From Xiphias gladius (Eukaryota; Chordata; Actinopteri; Istiophoriformes; Xiphiidae): DNA of 64,000 nucleotides. Shown here piece after piece: positions 53,897-64,000 of this stretch (its first letter is position 1; each line of letters begins with the position of its first letter). A program made the position numbers and the translations under genes. Under the pieces are notes generated by a model. That model had not been told where the DNA came from. It was given only the letters and a program-made list of their open reading frames with translations, and did no database searches. The stretch lies in the NCBI RefSeq assembly GCF_016859285.1, contig NC_053417.1:20263706-20327705 (forward strand), given 5' to 3'.

Positions 53897-56800
53897 ATAT
53901 GAGGAGCAGCAACCAATCCGGACGCTGGCTACTCAAAATGAAGGGCTTATATGGCATGAGAGGGTGTGTTCACCATGTTTGTGGTGTGTGTATATGTGTG
54001 TGTGACACAGGTGGGGTGATGGCTACTCACTTCCTCCCAGAGGAAGTCATAAATGCTCCCGCTGGGCTTTAACTGTGCCTCTTCCCCTCACCTAATGACT
54101 GCCATACTGCTATAATGGCCTGTAAGAGAAAGAGAAAGAAAGAGAGAGACAATGGCAGAATCATGGCTGAGGCTAAAGCTACGCTCTTGTAGGCTGCGCT
54201 GATTTTCTCTCAAACTGTACAGATGATTTTCATGCATTGAGAAGCGGAAATGGAAAGTGATGTGATACAAATAGTCAGTGTGGGAGTTTCACAGAAGCAT
54301 CCGGCTGTTCGCACAAGCAAAGATAAAGAGCTTTTACAGTGAAGGGGCGGGCAGCTGCTCCGGAGGCTAAAGAACAGGTCTGGCTTTCTCCCTAGAGGGA
54401 GTGCACCTGCATAGGTCTACAGGAGGAAGGAGAGGTCCCTGGTGTGGTAGAAGAATAAGCAGGCCCTGGAGCAGAGAGGTATGAAGGAGAAATGAAAAAT
54501 CTGTGAGAGTGTAGCAAAAACAGGAAGTAATTGTTTCCTGCAAGGATAATAAAAGGAAAATGGTAGTCCTTACTTTGTAATATACTGTGTTCTACTGTTA
54601 CGCATTACACCAGACTGATAATGAGTTACTGTCCAGGCCTTAAAGGCTAGATCCGTTGATCCCAACCTTGTGGATCAGGACCCCTCAAGGGGTCCCAGGT
54701 TAAATCACACAGAATGGTCACAGGTTGATTAAAGGAATATGAAAGTGTAAACATATTTCTGTTACACAAATTCTATTTATTTTTCTGGCTTTTCTAATGA
54801 TTTTTCAGCTTTTTTTGAAAAATAGGCCTCCATGAATCCTTCAGACTAAGCAGTCTGAGAGGAAAGAAAACACTCTTAAGTTGTGAAGATATGAATTCTT
54901 CACAAATTATGCACACAACCAAGGGGGTAAACTGTGAGGACGAGTCAAAAGAAGACATTGTTTTTTTTTAATGGGTTTCAAGCCAAAAAGGTTAGGAACA
55001 ACTGGTCTAGTATACAGTGTGTAGTAGAGTGTGAGGTGAGCTGCAGGGGTAGTCACAAACCATGCTGGACTACCTTGAGCTTTATGCTTTTTCAGCAGTA
55101 TAATGCTATAAAGGGTGACTTGGAGGGTGGGGGCTTGATGAAAGCCCTGATTGATGGAGTGGTCCATAGTGCAGGATTAGTACAAGTGTTGACAGTGGGG
55201 GAACTGATAGGATGAAAAGAAGTAATAAATAAGCGGGGTTGGTTGGAGGAAGTGATGTTGAATTGATAAAGGTCTATAGTGGAGTCCACATAACCTTGAA
55301 GTCCACCGTTTTCAGAGAGAGTCAAACAGCTTTTCAAACCAGCCCAGTGGCTGCCCATACCAGATGGAGGACAATGGGAGCCTAACGCTAGGCCATCTAA
55401 TGGCCAACAGAGTGCAGAGCTCTCCCTCATTGAGGAGTAATTAGATCCTTTCTTTTACTCTTGCTCTGGCCAATCATCTCACAATGCTGCCTTTGTATAA
55501 AGTCCTTCAGGGATGTAGGGGAGAGAGTCCATAGGGAAAACTCCATAAGAAAGAAGAGGGGAAACAGGGATGAGGAAGACAAAGAGTCAGGTGTGCACTG
55601 AAAAAAAACACCACACTAGCTGTTTAGTGAAACATGCATAACATTTCCGTCATTGCACACTTATATATTCTGACAGCTGGCATAGAACAAGTATGTTGTC
55701 ATCAGATATTAATTTAAATTGTAATGCGACTGTGCATGTGTGTGTATTTGTCCGCTGATGTGCAATGTGTGTGAGTGTGATGATAGTTTAGCAAAGATCC
55801 TGGTACTTGGTGTTTTCCTGCCAAAGTCATAGCTCAGAGGCATGGAAACAGTCGACTCTGGTAAAAAATTGTTGAGTAACAATGGATGGTCGACGGATGG
55901 CTCCTGAGGAGGGCAAGACGGAGGGGCGGCTGGAGAAGGTTTTCCTCTCTCACCCAGCAGTGACCCAGCCCTGCAGGGGAATGTGATTGATATCAAACTG
56001 TATTAAGACTAAATGATTCTTTTCATTATTGCTTAATTGATTGTAAATCATTTTTAGCCATTCAAGTGCCATGGCTCTAGGTGTGGTTCTGTCGGCCTTC
56101 CGGAGCCACTAGTGTGATTGATTTAAATTGCTTGTTTTGTCAGCCCCAAACCCAACAATATTCAAATTAAAATTAAATAATATAATTTGCAAAGCTAAAA
56201 GGAAAAATCCTTTTCTCACTATGTCTTTGTAAAGGACTTTGTAATCTCTATATAAACTAGAAAATGCGTTTTGTAGTGTGCAGACCTCCGCCAAGGCCAA
56301 TGTCAAACAACATACACAAGACTTCAGAGGAAAAAAATTCAAACTCACAGTAAATGATCCGATGCTGCCCCAAAATGTAATGGTTTCTTCCGTGGCCCGG
56401 GCCCCATCCCTCCACCAAGTCCGGAGCAAATTGGTCCAGCGGTTTTTGTGTAATCTGATGACAAATAAACAGACGAACCAACAAACAAACAGACACGGTT
56501 GACCACGTAACCTCCCTGGCGGAGGTAATAAGGGAGGAAGGGCATCTCTACATTTGAGAACCAGAGGAGATATGGCTTTGTCTTTTGCTCATTAATGACT
56601 TAAAGAACAACTATGAAAATTGTTGTTAATCGGTTCTGTTAGTGAATGAATTGATTAATTGTTTCAGCAATCAGCACTAAGCTATATAGAAAGGGGACAA
56701 GATTTTCAAAAAAATGTTTGAAATTCACTGTGGTCTGGCTAGATAATGTATTGTTTTCATAGTTTTTGCAAACTCAAAAGTTATTTAGTGTACTTGTATG

Positions 56801-59306
56801 TGTGTTTATGTATCTGTATATGTATGGATGCATGTGCGTTGTGGGGGGTCTGTCTGGTAGTTGATAAAGATGGTGGTGGAAGGGGAGCTAGGAGATGTTG
56901 AAAGACACGGCGCTGACCCCCGGGATGTCCTACTGGGACATGAGAGGAGCAGGGTCACGGGGAGCAGGTCTTGGGGGTACAGTGGGGGTTGGAAATCTGG
57001 GATGTGGGGATGAGAGAGGAGGGCATTTGGATGGGGTACACCAAATATGGAGACCCAATTCATGAGAACCAGATGAAAGGCAGACTGGATGACTCTCTGG
57101 GGCTATGAGAGGAAGAGAGAGAGAAGAAAGAGGCTCATAAAGCTGTCAGAGCCCGCCTGCGTCTCTCTATCATGGCCCAGTGTGCACCATATGGATTGCT
57201 CGTAGTGCTAGTCCTCATGAATTTTTCAATTATTAGCCAACATGTGTACTACATATCTATAGACGTGTTTAATCTGGGACTGATCCAGAGTCTGGCAAGC
57301 TATGTCACCTGCTCACTAACAACTGAGGTTGATGGACTGTGGGGGAGGAATAAATCGTAAAAAATCTGAGAGGAAGAGATGTCTGTTGTCTACCTCTTGT
57401 GCAAACATGTGTTTTGTTTCCCTGGAAGTCACAACTCAACACTTGTATCAGAGTCAGAATAGCTCACGTAAACCGAAACAATGTTTTCTGCATACTGAGA
57501 TACAGTGTGTATGACAATACACATTTATTTCATTTTCATGTTCAATTTTTTGCAGTGGAGCACGACAAGGAATTCCTACCAGTGCGCCGGCATCACAGAG
57601 AGTTCAGATTCGACCTATCACGGATCCCTGAGGGTGAGGCCGTCACTGCTGCTGAGTTTCGTATATATAAAGACTTCATCCACGAACGTTACGATAATGA
57701 GACTTTCCGCATCAGCATCTACCAGGTGTTGGAGGAACACTCTGATAGGTGAGTATGTGTATATGGGTATGTGTATGTTAATTTTTTCATATTGCTTAGC
57801 AGTGACTCTGTCTGGACTAGCTAAAATGATTAGTTGATTGATCAATTGGTCAATCAACATAAAATTAAGTAACAACCATTTCTGGCCATGGTAGTGGTGT
57901 TTCTCTAGAGATGCCAACGTCAGTCGCTCGGTCGGTCAAACCACCATTTTTTTCCCAGGGCCACCATGAGGTAGACATTTTTGTTGTTTTTTTTTTAAAT
58001 GCCTCGAAAACTGTTCGATGGAGTGCCATGGAATTAGATACAGACATTCATGTCCCCCCTCAGGATTATTTGTAATAACTTTTGCTGATCTCTTAACTTT
58101 TCATCTTGCACCATCATCATGTCAAAATTTTAATTTGTCCAGTAATTTTTTTTTAATGACCAAATCCCTGCAAAACTAACGACATTCCCATCAATCCTAC
58201 ATGTATTTTCTGTTCAGTGGTAATTAGCAACTTTTAGCACGCTAACATGCAAAAGTAACATGTATATTATACCTGCTAAACATCAGCATGATACAGTAGC
58301 ATTGTCATTTTGAGCACGTTAGCACGCGGACGTTAGCGTTTTTGCCGAAAGCATTTTTGTGCCTAAGTACAGCATCACTGAACTTCTAGTGTGACTGTAG
58401 TCTCTCAGTCTTGATATTGACTATGCAACTAACTGTTATTTATCAAGAACACCTTACAAACATTAGTTGGTTCAATTTTCATAAAATTGCATTTCTCGGT
58501 TTTATATCATAGGCCTTTTTCACAGCAGACTGCTGATTTGTCATAGTAGGAAAAGCACAAGTGCAAGATTAATGTTGGCTACGCTCTATTTAAGTGTCCC
58601 ACTAAGCCATGACAGTGCGACAGTAACCCAGCATGCACAGTAACAGGACCCTGAAACCAAAGTGTAATGGAATTCAGCCATGATTACTTTACTTACTTTT
58701 ACTTTATCACTTATTTATTACTTACATCTGTGCTTTTCCTACTGTGGCATGTCTATTGTTAAATGCATGATATTTCAACCTTTGGATCTGGCAATTTGTG
58801 ATAGGCCTTTTTTATTTGCTGTTTTTTTTTTTAGACTGGACAATTATTTAATTAAAAATCAAACATATTTATCAAAAGTGAAAATCATAAATAACAGTTC
58901 TAATCTGGAATCTTCTTTAATCAGAAAAAGATTTTGCCTCACCTTCTCCATGTGGTTACTCTGGGCCATCAGGAAGGTGTATGTAACTCTGGAATGTCCC
59001 ATGTCCTACTCTCTTAGACCCCTCCTAAAGGTTTCTGTTGTCCAGAGGGAACAACACAGTCATTTATTCCTTTGCCAGAGACGGGCCTGGGTACACGAAT
59101 GAACCAGAGCTCTGTGACACACTATCTGCCCAGTCAGAAAATAGGTCGGGATACATGAATGGCCACATGAAGAACAAGAGATTTTATTCTACAATGGTGA
59201 ACGAGTAGAAAATCCAGAATTCACTGTCGGACAATAGGACTGACTTGGATATGCACTACTTCACTTGCTACTTTTCACACAGTTTTTTCCTCTTTCACAG
59301 CTGTGT

Positions 59307-59362
<56 letters not shown>

Positions 59363-60342
59363 CATTGGCTTTCTGGCTGGCCCACAAAATTCCAGCCAGT
59401 GATGGACTGTGTGTAGTGTATGAAAGGACCAGGCGTTTATAAAGCCATTATTGTCAATTAAGAAAATGAAGTGTTCCCCTGGGCCTCACCATCTGGAGCC
59501 CTCCTGCTCTCCCTCCCTACCTCCCTCCCTCTCTTGATTTCTTGCTCCATCTCTCTCTTTTTGTTTCACTCCGTCACACTCCTCTGACTCCCTCTCTCCC
59601 CTGTATTTCTTTGCTTTGCGCTTCGGTCACTTAGCTTTTCACTCTGTCGCATGGTTTCAACCTATCTCTTGTAATTGTGAATGTAATCCCTGTTGACTTA
59701 TGTTCATCTCTGACTTTAAGTATGAACTTTTATTGTCTTTTTTGATCCCTCTCCAGGGAGTCAGATCTGTTCCTGCTGGACTCACGGGTGATCTGGGCAG
59801 CAGAGGAGGGCTGGTTGGTGTTTGACGTGACAGCCACCAGTAACCACTGGGTCCTGAACCCTGGCAGGAACCTGGGGCTACAGTTGGCCTTGGAGAGCAC
59901 AAATGGTGAGTGTCACTCAGATCAGTGTATTCCTCAGCCTGTAGAAAGTTACAGCGTGAACATTTTAACGTGGAGTTGTTGGACATTGTTGGATGTTTAA
60001 CAAACATGAAGGTCTGCCTTATAACAAACATGAAGGTCTGCTCTCTCTCTTAGACCCCTCCTAAAGGTTTCTGTTGTCCAGAGGGAACAACACAGTCATT
60101 TATTCCTTTGCCAGAGACGGGCCTGGGTACACGAATGAACCAGAGCTCTGTGACACACTATCTGCCCAGTCAGAAAATAGGTCGGGATACATGAATGGCC
60201 ACATGAAGAACAAGAGATTTTATTCTACATTGGTGAACGAGTAGAAAATCCAGAATTCACTGTCGGACAATAGGACTGACTTGGATATGCACTACTTCAC
60301 TTGCTACTTTTCACACAGTTTTTTCCTCTTTCACAGCTGTGT

Positions 60343-60394
<52 letters not shown>

Positions 60395-63391
60395 CATTGG
60401 CTTTCTGGCTGGCCCACAAAATTCCAGCCAGTGATGGACTGTGTGTAGTGTATGAAAGGACCAGGCGTTTATAAAGCCATTATTGTCAATTAAGAAAATG
60501 AAGTGTTCCCCTGGGCCTCACCATCTGGAGCCCTCCTGCTCTCCCTCCCTACCTCCCTCCCTCTCTTGATTTCTTGCTCCATCTCTCTCTTTTTGTTTCA
60601 CTCCGTCACACTCCTCTGACTCCCTCTCTCCCCTGTATTTCTTTGCTTTGCGCTTCGGTCACTTAGCTTTTCACTCTGTCGCATGGTTTCAACCTATCTC
60701 TTGTAATTGTGAATGTAATCCCTGTTGACTTATGTTCATCTCTGACTTTAAGTATGAACTTTTATTGTCTTTTTTGATCCCTCTCCAGGGAGTCAGATCT
60801 GTTCCTGCTGGACTCACGGGTGATCTGGGCAGCAGAGGAGGGCTGGTTGGTGTTTGACGTGACAGCCACCAGTAACCACTGGGTCCTGAACCCTGGCAGG
60901 AACCTGGGGCTACAGTTGGCCTTGGAGAGCACAAATGGTGAGTGTCACTCAGATCAGTGTATTCCTCAGCCTGTAGAAAGTTACAGCGTGAACATTTTAA
61001 CGTGGAGTTGTTGGACATTGTTGGATGTTTAACAAACATGAAGGTCTGCCTTATAACAAACATGAAGGTCTGCATTATAACATAACATGCATAAGCCTAC
61101 ACTGTGTCTGTCCTCTGAAAGGCCAAAGATTCACAAGATTTATCCTTTGTGTGCACACAGTAAAGATAAATCAAACCCTGCTCCTCATCATTCATCGTCA
61201 GTCATCCGTCACACCCTCAGCATCATTAGCAGGCATGCAGAAAATGCACTGCGTTAACATAAGGATAACATCTCAGCAGGAGTTTGTCATCACAAGGCTC
61301 GGATTTTAGTCAGTGGAAAACTTTATCAACAAGCAGTGCGGAGTACAAGAACGTGTTTGAGAATATTATCTCCCACAGGATGGCAGGATGTTACATGTTA
61401 GCAGAAAAAAACAGACATTGTATTGCTTTCATGTTGTTGGAGGGGTGTGCATGGAGGTTGTATTCATGAGTGTGTGTTTGTGTGTTGGATCGTGTATGAA
61501 GGGTGATTAGTGAGCATGTACAGACAGGCGCATGGGACGTCCCGTCGCCAGCGGCGACCAAAAGCCTTGATTTACCACCAAACGGTGATCAGAGACACAT
61601 TCTTCTGTGTGAGAACAAGATAGACAAACATGCGCATACGTGCACGAACACACTCACACAAATTTCGCACACAACTACAAGTAGAGAGGCTTTGATGTTC
61701 AGTGTACGCTTGTTCTTGGCATTTCAGAGGTGGAGAAGGGATGAGAAAAAGGGAAAGGAATTCACAGAGGAAAATCTCATTTGTAAAACTGGATGTCGCA
61801 TTAAAGACTTGACAAAAGTGGTTTCAGTGAGATCAAACACATTCAAAAAGAACTCTCGCACGCCAAAAAAGCACTTTGTTTCACCCAATACATTGCCATG
61901 TACAAATAAAATCTAGTTGTTTTTTTTACATAACACCTTTTGCACTATTCTCTGTGCCTCCCCCTACAGGAGAGAGTATCAATCCTCGTGTGGCAGGGCT
62001 GATTGGTCGCAGTGGGCCTCAGAATAAACAGCCCTTCATGGTGGCCTTCTTCAAAGCCACTGAGGTGCACCTGCGAAGCATCCGCTCAGCACCGACAGGG
62101 GCCAAACAGCGTAACCCCAACCGCTCTAAAGGGGCAAAGAGCCAGGAGGCACTCAGAGTGGCCAATGTTGCAGGTAAACACTGAAGCTGTATGTTTTGTA
62201 CATAGAGTCGACGGTCCTTCATATTGTTGTATCGGGTCGACCCCTGCTTTAACCTGGATTTTGTTGGCTTTGTGAGGAATTCGTGGAATGGGTCACAGAT
62301 GAATGATATTTGTCGGTCCATATGAGAAAGATCCCTACATTTTCATAGCACATGGGCCAAAAGATACAGTATGTACTCACTGAGATCCAAACATTCACAC
62401 ACATTCACAAATATACTGTACAATACTTCCAAACCCAACAAAAATATGAAATTGGAATTGATGTGATTCTTGCACGACAAAACATGCAATGCATATTCAG
62501 GGCCTTTGTTTTGGAGGTGTGAGAAGGCTGTGTTTATGTGAAGCGCTGAAACATTAGACTGTAATGCCTTAGCTTCAAATATCCCTCTGCTGTCTTTGTT
62601 TATTTACAAAAGTATTACAGAGCAGTTGGGGCCAAGATCCCTGCATGGAGGTAAGGCTGTGCAGGCTTTTATGGCAGAGCACATCTGCGGTGTGCTGTAG
62701 GGCAACTGGGGCCACAACACATGGGCCAAATGGGCCTGTTTGGAACTTTGGATACCAGTGGTCTTTAACTGGATGATGAGAACCAGTCGCTCATGATCAT
62801 TTCCAATGTGAACTGCTCTCAGGAACTAACGTACCACAGAGCCCCAGAGGTATGGGCTCCCCCAGAGGTCACCAGAAGAAGAGAGAGAGAGATAGAAAAC
62901 AGACTATTCTTTTTTAACACATGGATGGCATAAAGAGAAATGTTGAAATGAGTTTGGAGAAAGCAGAGAGAATAAATAAAAGACTTGCGTTATGAAAAAT
63001 GTGGCAGGCCTACTCTGTGTGCACATCTGTTTCAGCCAGTGGAAACTCAAAGCCCAGCAGAGTAACCTCTAAGCAGGGTGGCCCATTCATTTGAAGCAAT
63101 AACCAAACTGCTGCTGTATCTGGAGGTGATTTCCTTCAGCTATTGTCTAAATGTTAATGTTTTGTATGAGGACACTGGGTGTGTTTAGATCTGTTCTTTA
63201 TCATCTCTGCCTAATTGGGTCCTGACTGCAGTAAATAGTTACTCTTGCAGCTGAATGGGATAATAGAACATGTATTGAATCTCTCTCTTTTTCTCTGTCT
63301 GTCCTTCTCCTCAGAAAACACCAGTACTGATCAGAAACAGGCGTGTAAGAAGCACGAGCTCTACGTCAGTTTCAGAGACTTGGGGTGGCAG
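42142..63391 (+). CDS. bmp7: Bone morphogenetic protein 7 (exons 1-5, 3' part outside window)
   Basis: Secreted TGF-beta superfamily ligand that signals through BMP receptors and SMAD1/5/8; roles in dorsoventral patterning, kidney, eye and skeleton. Exons: 42142-42541, 57556-57748, 59757-59905 (second copy 60789-60937), 61970-62173 and 63315-63391; phases agree when exactly one exon 3 copy is used. 1023 nt, 341 residues. A signal peptide ([17 protein letters not shown]) is followed by the propeptide ([35 protein letters not shown]) and a furin-type site RSIR before SAPTG in exon 4. Exon 5 gives the start of the cystine knot, [18 protein letters not shown]. The last two exons, with the remaining knot cysteines, lie to the right. 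The first intron is about 15 kb. Head-to-head with spo11, as in human. Which teleost co-orthologue (a or b) this is cannot be resolved. Confidence 0.97.
46100..46270 (+). repeat. Dispersed repeat, copy A in bmp7 intron 1
   Basis: Shares CAGTTGTGGAT, GCGCTCTAGTGAGT, AAGGTGAATGTG and CAAAGTAAACT, in that order, with 52838-52930. Wording resembles a known teleost interspersed repeat. Confidence 0.5.
48201..48224. repeat. Poly(T) tract
   Basis: Uninterrupted run of T on the + strand. Confidence 0.9.
49179..49226. repeat. (GGAAA)n pentanucleotide array
   Basis: About nine perfect five-base units on a purine-only strand. Confidence 0.95.
50985..51245 (+). repeat. Interspersed teleost-type repeat in bmp7 intron 1
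   Basis: Contains the phrases TTTATGCTAAGCTAAGCTA, AGAAAGCGAATAAGCGTAT and TTCCCAAAAC, which I recognise as belonging to a widespread repeat in spiny-rayed fish. Class not determined. Confidence 0.6.
52790..53060 (+). repeat. Dispersed repeat, copy B in bmp7 intron 1
   Basis: Same ordered phrases as 46100-46270 (CAGCTGTGGAT, GCGCTAGTGAGT, AAGGTGAATGTG, CAAAATAAACTAC) and continues further right with GAGGAATAAGCTATATCAGG, so it appears less truncated. Confidence 0.5.
53811..53894. repeat. (GT)n microsatellite
   Basis: Pure GT run of about 84 bases, the longest dinucleotide tract in the window. Confidence 0.95.
54647..55010. mobile_element. hAT-like non-autonomous element (MITE)
   Basis: The ends are inverted relatives: the left starts CTAGATCCGTTGATCCCAAC, and the right, read on the minus strand, starts CTAGACCAGTTGTTCCTAAC. 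No coding content. The GTTCCCAACCTT-type terminus is typical of fish hAT MITEs. A clean 8-base target duplication is not obvious. Confidence 0.55.
56284..56526. mobile_element. Short interspersed element with ACCTCCGCC inverted ends
   Basis: Left end ACCTCCGCCAAGG and the complement of the right end ACCTCCGCCAGGG are 12 of 13 identical. The body includes CCATCCCTCCACCAAGT and an ACAAACAAACAGAC-type run, seen in a common teleost repeat. Parent class not settled. Confidence 0.55.
57880..58425 (+). repeat. Interspersed teleost-type repeat in bmp7 intron 2
   Basis: Contains CAACGTCAGTCGCTCGGTCG, TACCTGCTAAACATCAGCAT and GTGCCTAAGTACAGCATCAC, phrases I associate with an abundant repeat of percomorph fish. 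It supports the assignment of the organism. Confidence 0.55.
59316..59360. repeat. (CT)n microsatellite in unit 1
   Basis: CT run about four bases longer than its counterpart at 60352-60390. Confidence 0.9.
59757..59905 (+). CDS. bmp7: bmp7 exon 3, copy a
   Basis: 149 bases between CTCCAG and GTGAGT, encoding [18 protein letters not shown] and on through [20 protein letters not shown], part of the propeptide. The length, 149, is not a multiple of three, so this exon and its twin at 60789-60937 cannot both be used without a frameshift. Confidence 0.95.
60041..61072 (+). repeat. Tandem duplication, unit 2 (carries bmp7 exon 3, copy b)
   Basis: Second unit of the direct repeat. The junction at about 60040-60050 joins GAAGGTCTGC to a short CT run, which is also what stands at the left edge of unit 1, so the break has only a few bases of microhomology. 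Confidence 0.97.
60789..60937 (+). CDS. bmp7: bmp7 exon 3, copy b
   Basis: Identical by eye to the exon at 59757-59905, with the same acceptor and donor. If spliced after copy a, the frame shifts and a TGA appears at 60821-60823. Productive mRNA needs one copy only. It may be a real duplication or an assembly error. Confidence 0.9.
62174..63314 (+). other. bmp7: bmp7 intron 4
   Basis: No exon or clear repeat seen. A short CT-rich stretch precedes the exon 5 acceptor. Confidence 0.7.
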
Positions 63392-64000
63392 GTACGGAAA
63401 GCATTCCTTTCCCAGGTAGCCAAAATTGCTTGGCCGAACAGAGGCCTAAATCAGACACTCCTTGTTGCTAGTTTTAGCCCGGAATCCTGATGAATGGCGC
63501 ACTAGAATCACTGCACTGCACTTTTACAGTTTCAGCTTGATTTACCCACTAAAAATCTCTCTAAACTCTGTCCTCTTAGCTGCCACAATTCAGATAAAAA
63601 ATTTGTTAGATGATTAAAATGTATTCATCAGGTCACCTTCATTTGCAACCACATGCTCAACTTTTCATATTTTTTGCCCTCGGTTTTGGCTTTCAGGCTA
63701 CAGACAGGCTACCATAACCCTCTGATTATATAGAATGATGAGGCCATATGCAGCCTGAGAGGAAGCTCTGCAGACTCTATACAGGCCTGAAAAAAATACA
63801 TGGGCAGAATGAGCAATTAAATTTTAAGCATTTTTAAACATTTTACAGACCAAACGATGAATCGATGAATCAAGAAAATAATGGGACTTGTGAAATTCAT
63901 GACATCATTAGTCCCATAAGTCCCATGAAAATAATATTTATATAATTGCAGATAAATGCAGGAAATAGTATTCAAATAGAAAAAGCCCTGACTTCATTGT
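63392..64000 (+). other. bmp7: Start of bmp7 intron 5
   Basis: Begins with donor GTACGG. No further exon before the window ends; the remaining mature-domain exons are outside. Confidence 0.8.

Larger units (their letters stand above)
42542..57555 (+). other. bmp7: bmp7 intron 1
   Basis: About 15 kb without any recognised exon. It holds a poly(T) tract, a GAAAG pentamer array, a long GT microsatellite and several dispersed elements listed separately. Large first introns of bmp genes often carry enhancers, but none can be pointed to from this sequence alone. Confidence 0.8.
59009..60040 (+). repeat. Tandem duplication, unit 1 (carries bmp7 exon 3, copy a)
   Basis: About 1032 bases repeated immediately at 60041-61072. 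Differences found by eye: a single base (A at 59194 versus T at 60230) and a CT tract four bases longer here. It includes the end of bmp7 intron 2, exon 3 at 59757-59905 and the start of intron 3. Confidence 0.97.

Noticed and set aside
58680-59102. 140-codon frame at the left edge of the duplication
   Set aside because: No recognisable domain; it overlaps bmp7 intron 2 and the unit boundary, and is repeat-like.
61503-61916. 137-codon frame in bmp7 intron 3
   Set aside because: No recognised similarity, low-complexity residues, and it ends within intron sequence before exon 4.

Overview
This is a gene-dense vertebrate window with spliced, intron-containing genes, many (CA)n, (CT)n and (TA)n microsatellites and several dispersed repeats of the kind found in ray-finned fish. 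I read it as a teleost, probably a spiny-rayed (percomorph) fish. The species cannot be named from the sequence. No prokaryotic features, CRISPR arrays or viral genes were seen.

Five protein-coding genes are supported, all by conserved exons with consistent splice sites and reading frame. On the + strand at the left edge are the last three coding exons of cardiac/slow troponin C (tnnc1, 425-1452) and its 3' UTR. A gene-free stretch follows; it holds a tandem array of tRNA-like monomers at about 5100-6045. Then come two minus-strand genes: dusp7, an ERK-directed MAP kinase phosphatase (13194-16022), and alas1, the housekeeping 5-aminolevulinate synthase of haem synthesis (20582-24362, non-coding first exon near 25.7 kb). 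A third minus-strand gene is spo11, the meiotic double-strand-break transesterase (28358-34933, 13 coding exons). On the + strand, bmp7 starts at 42142 and runs off the right edge (exons 1-5 of the expected 7).

The genes do not form a common pathway. From memory of the human map, tnnc1, dusp7 and alas1 belong to 3p21, while spo11 and bmp7 are head-to-head neighbours at 20q13. The window therefore joins two blocks that are separate in human, with the junction at about 26-28 kb.

The most notable signals are: (1) a near-perfect tandem duplication of about 1.03 kb that carries bmp7 exon 3 twice, where using both copies would break the frame; (2) the tRNA-like tandem array with A-box and B-box spacing kept in several units; and (3) a spo11 intron whose donor matches the U12-type consensus, overlapping an alternative ordinary donor. 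I found no convincing wholly new biological system; these are local oddities worth checking.
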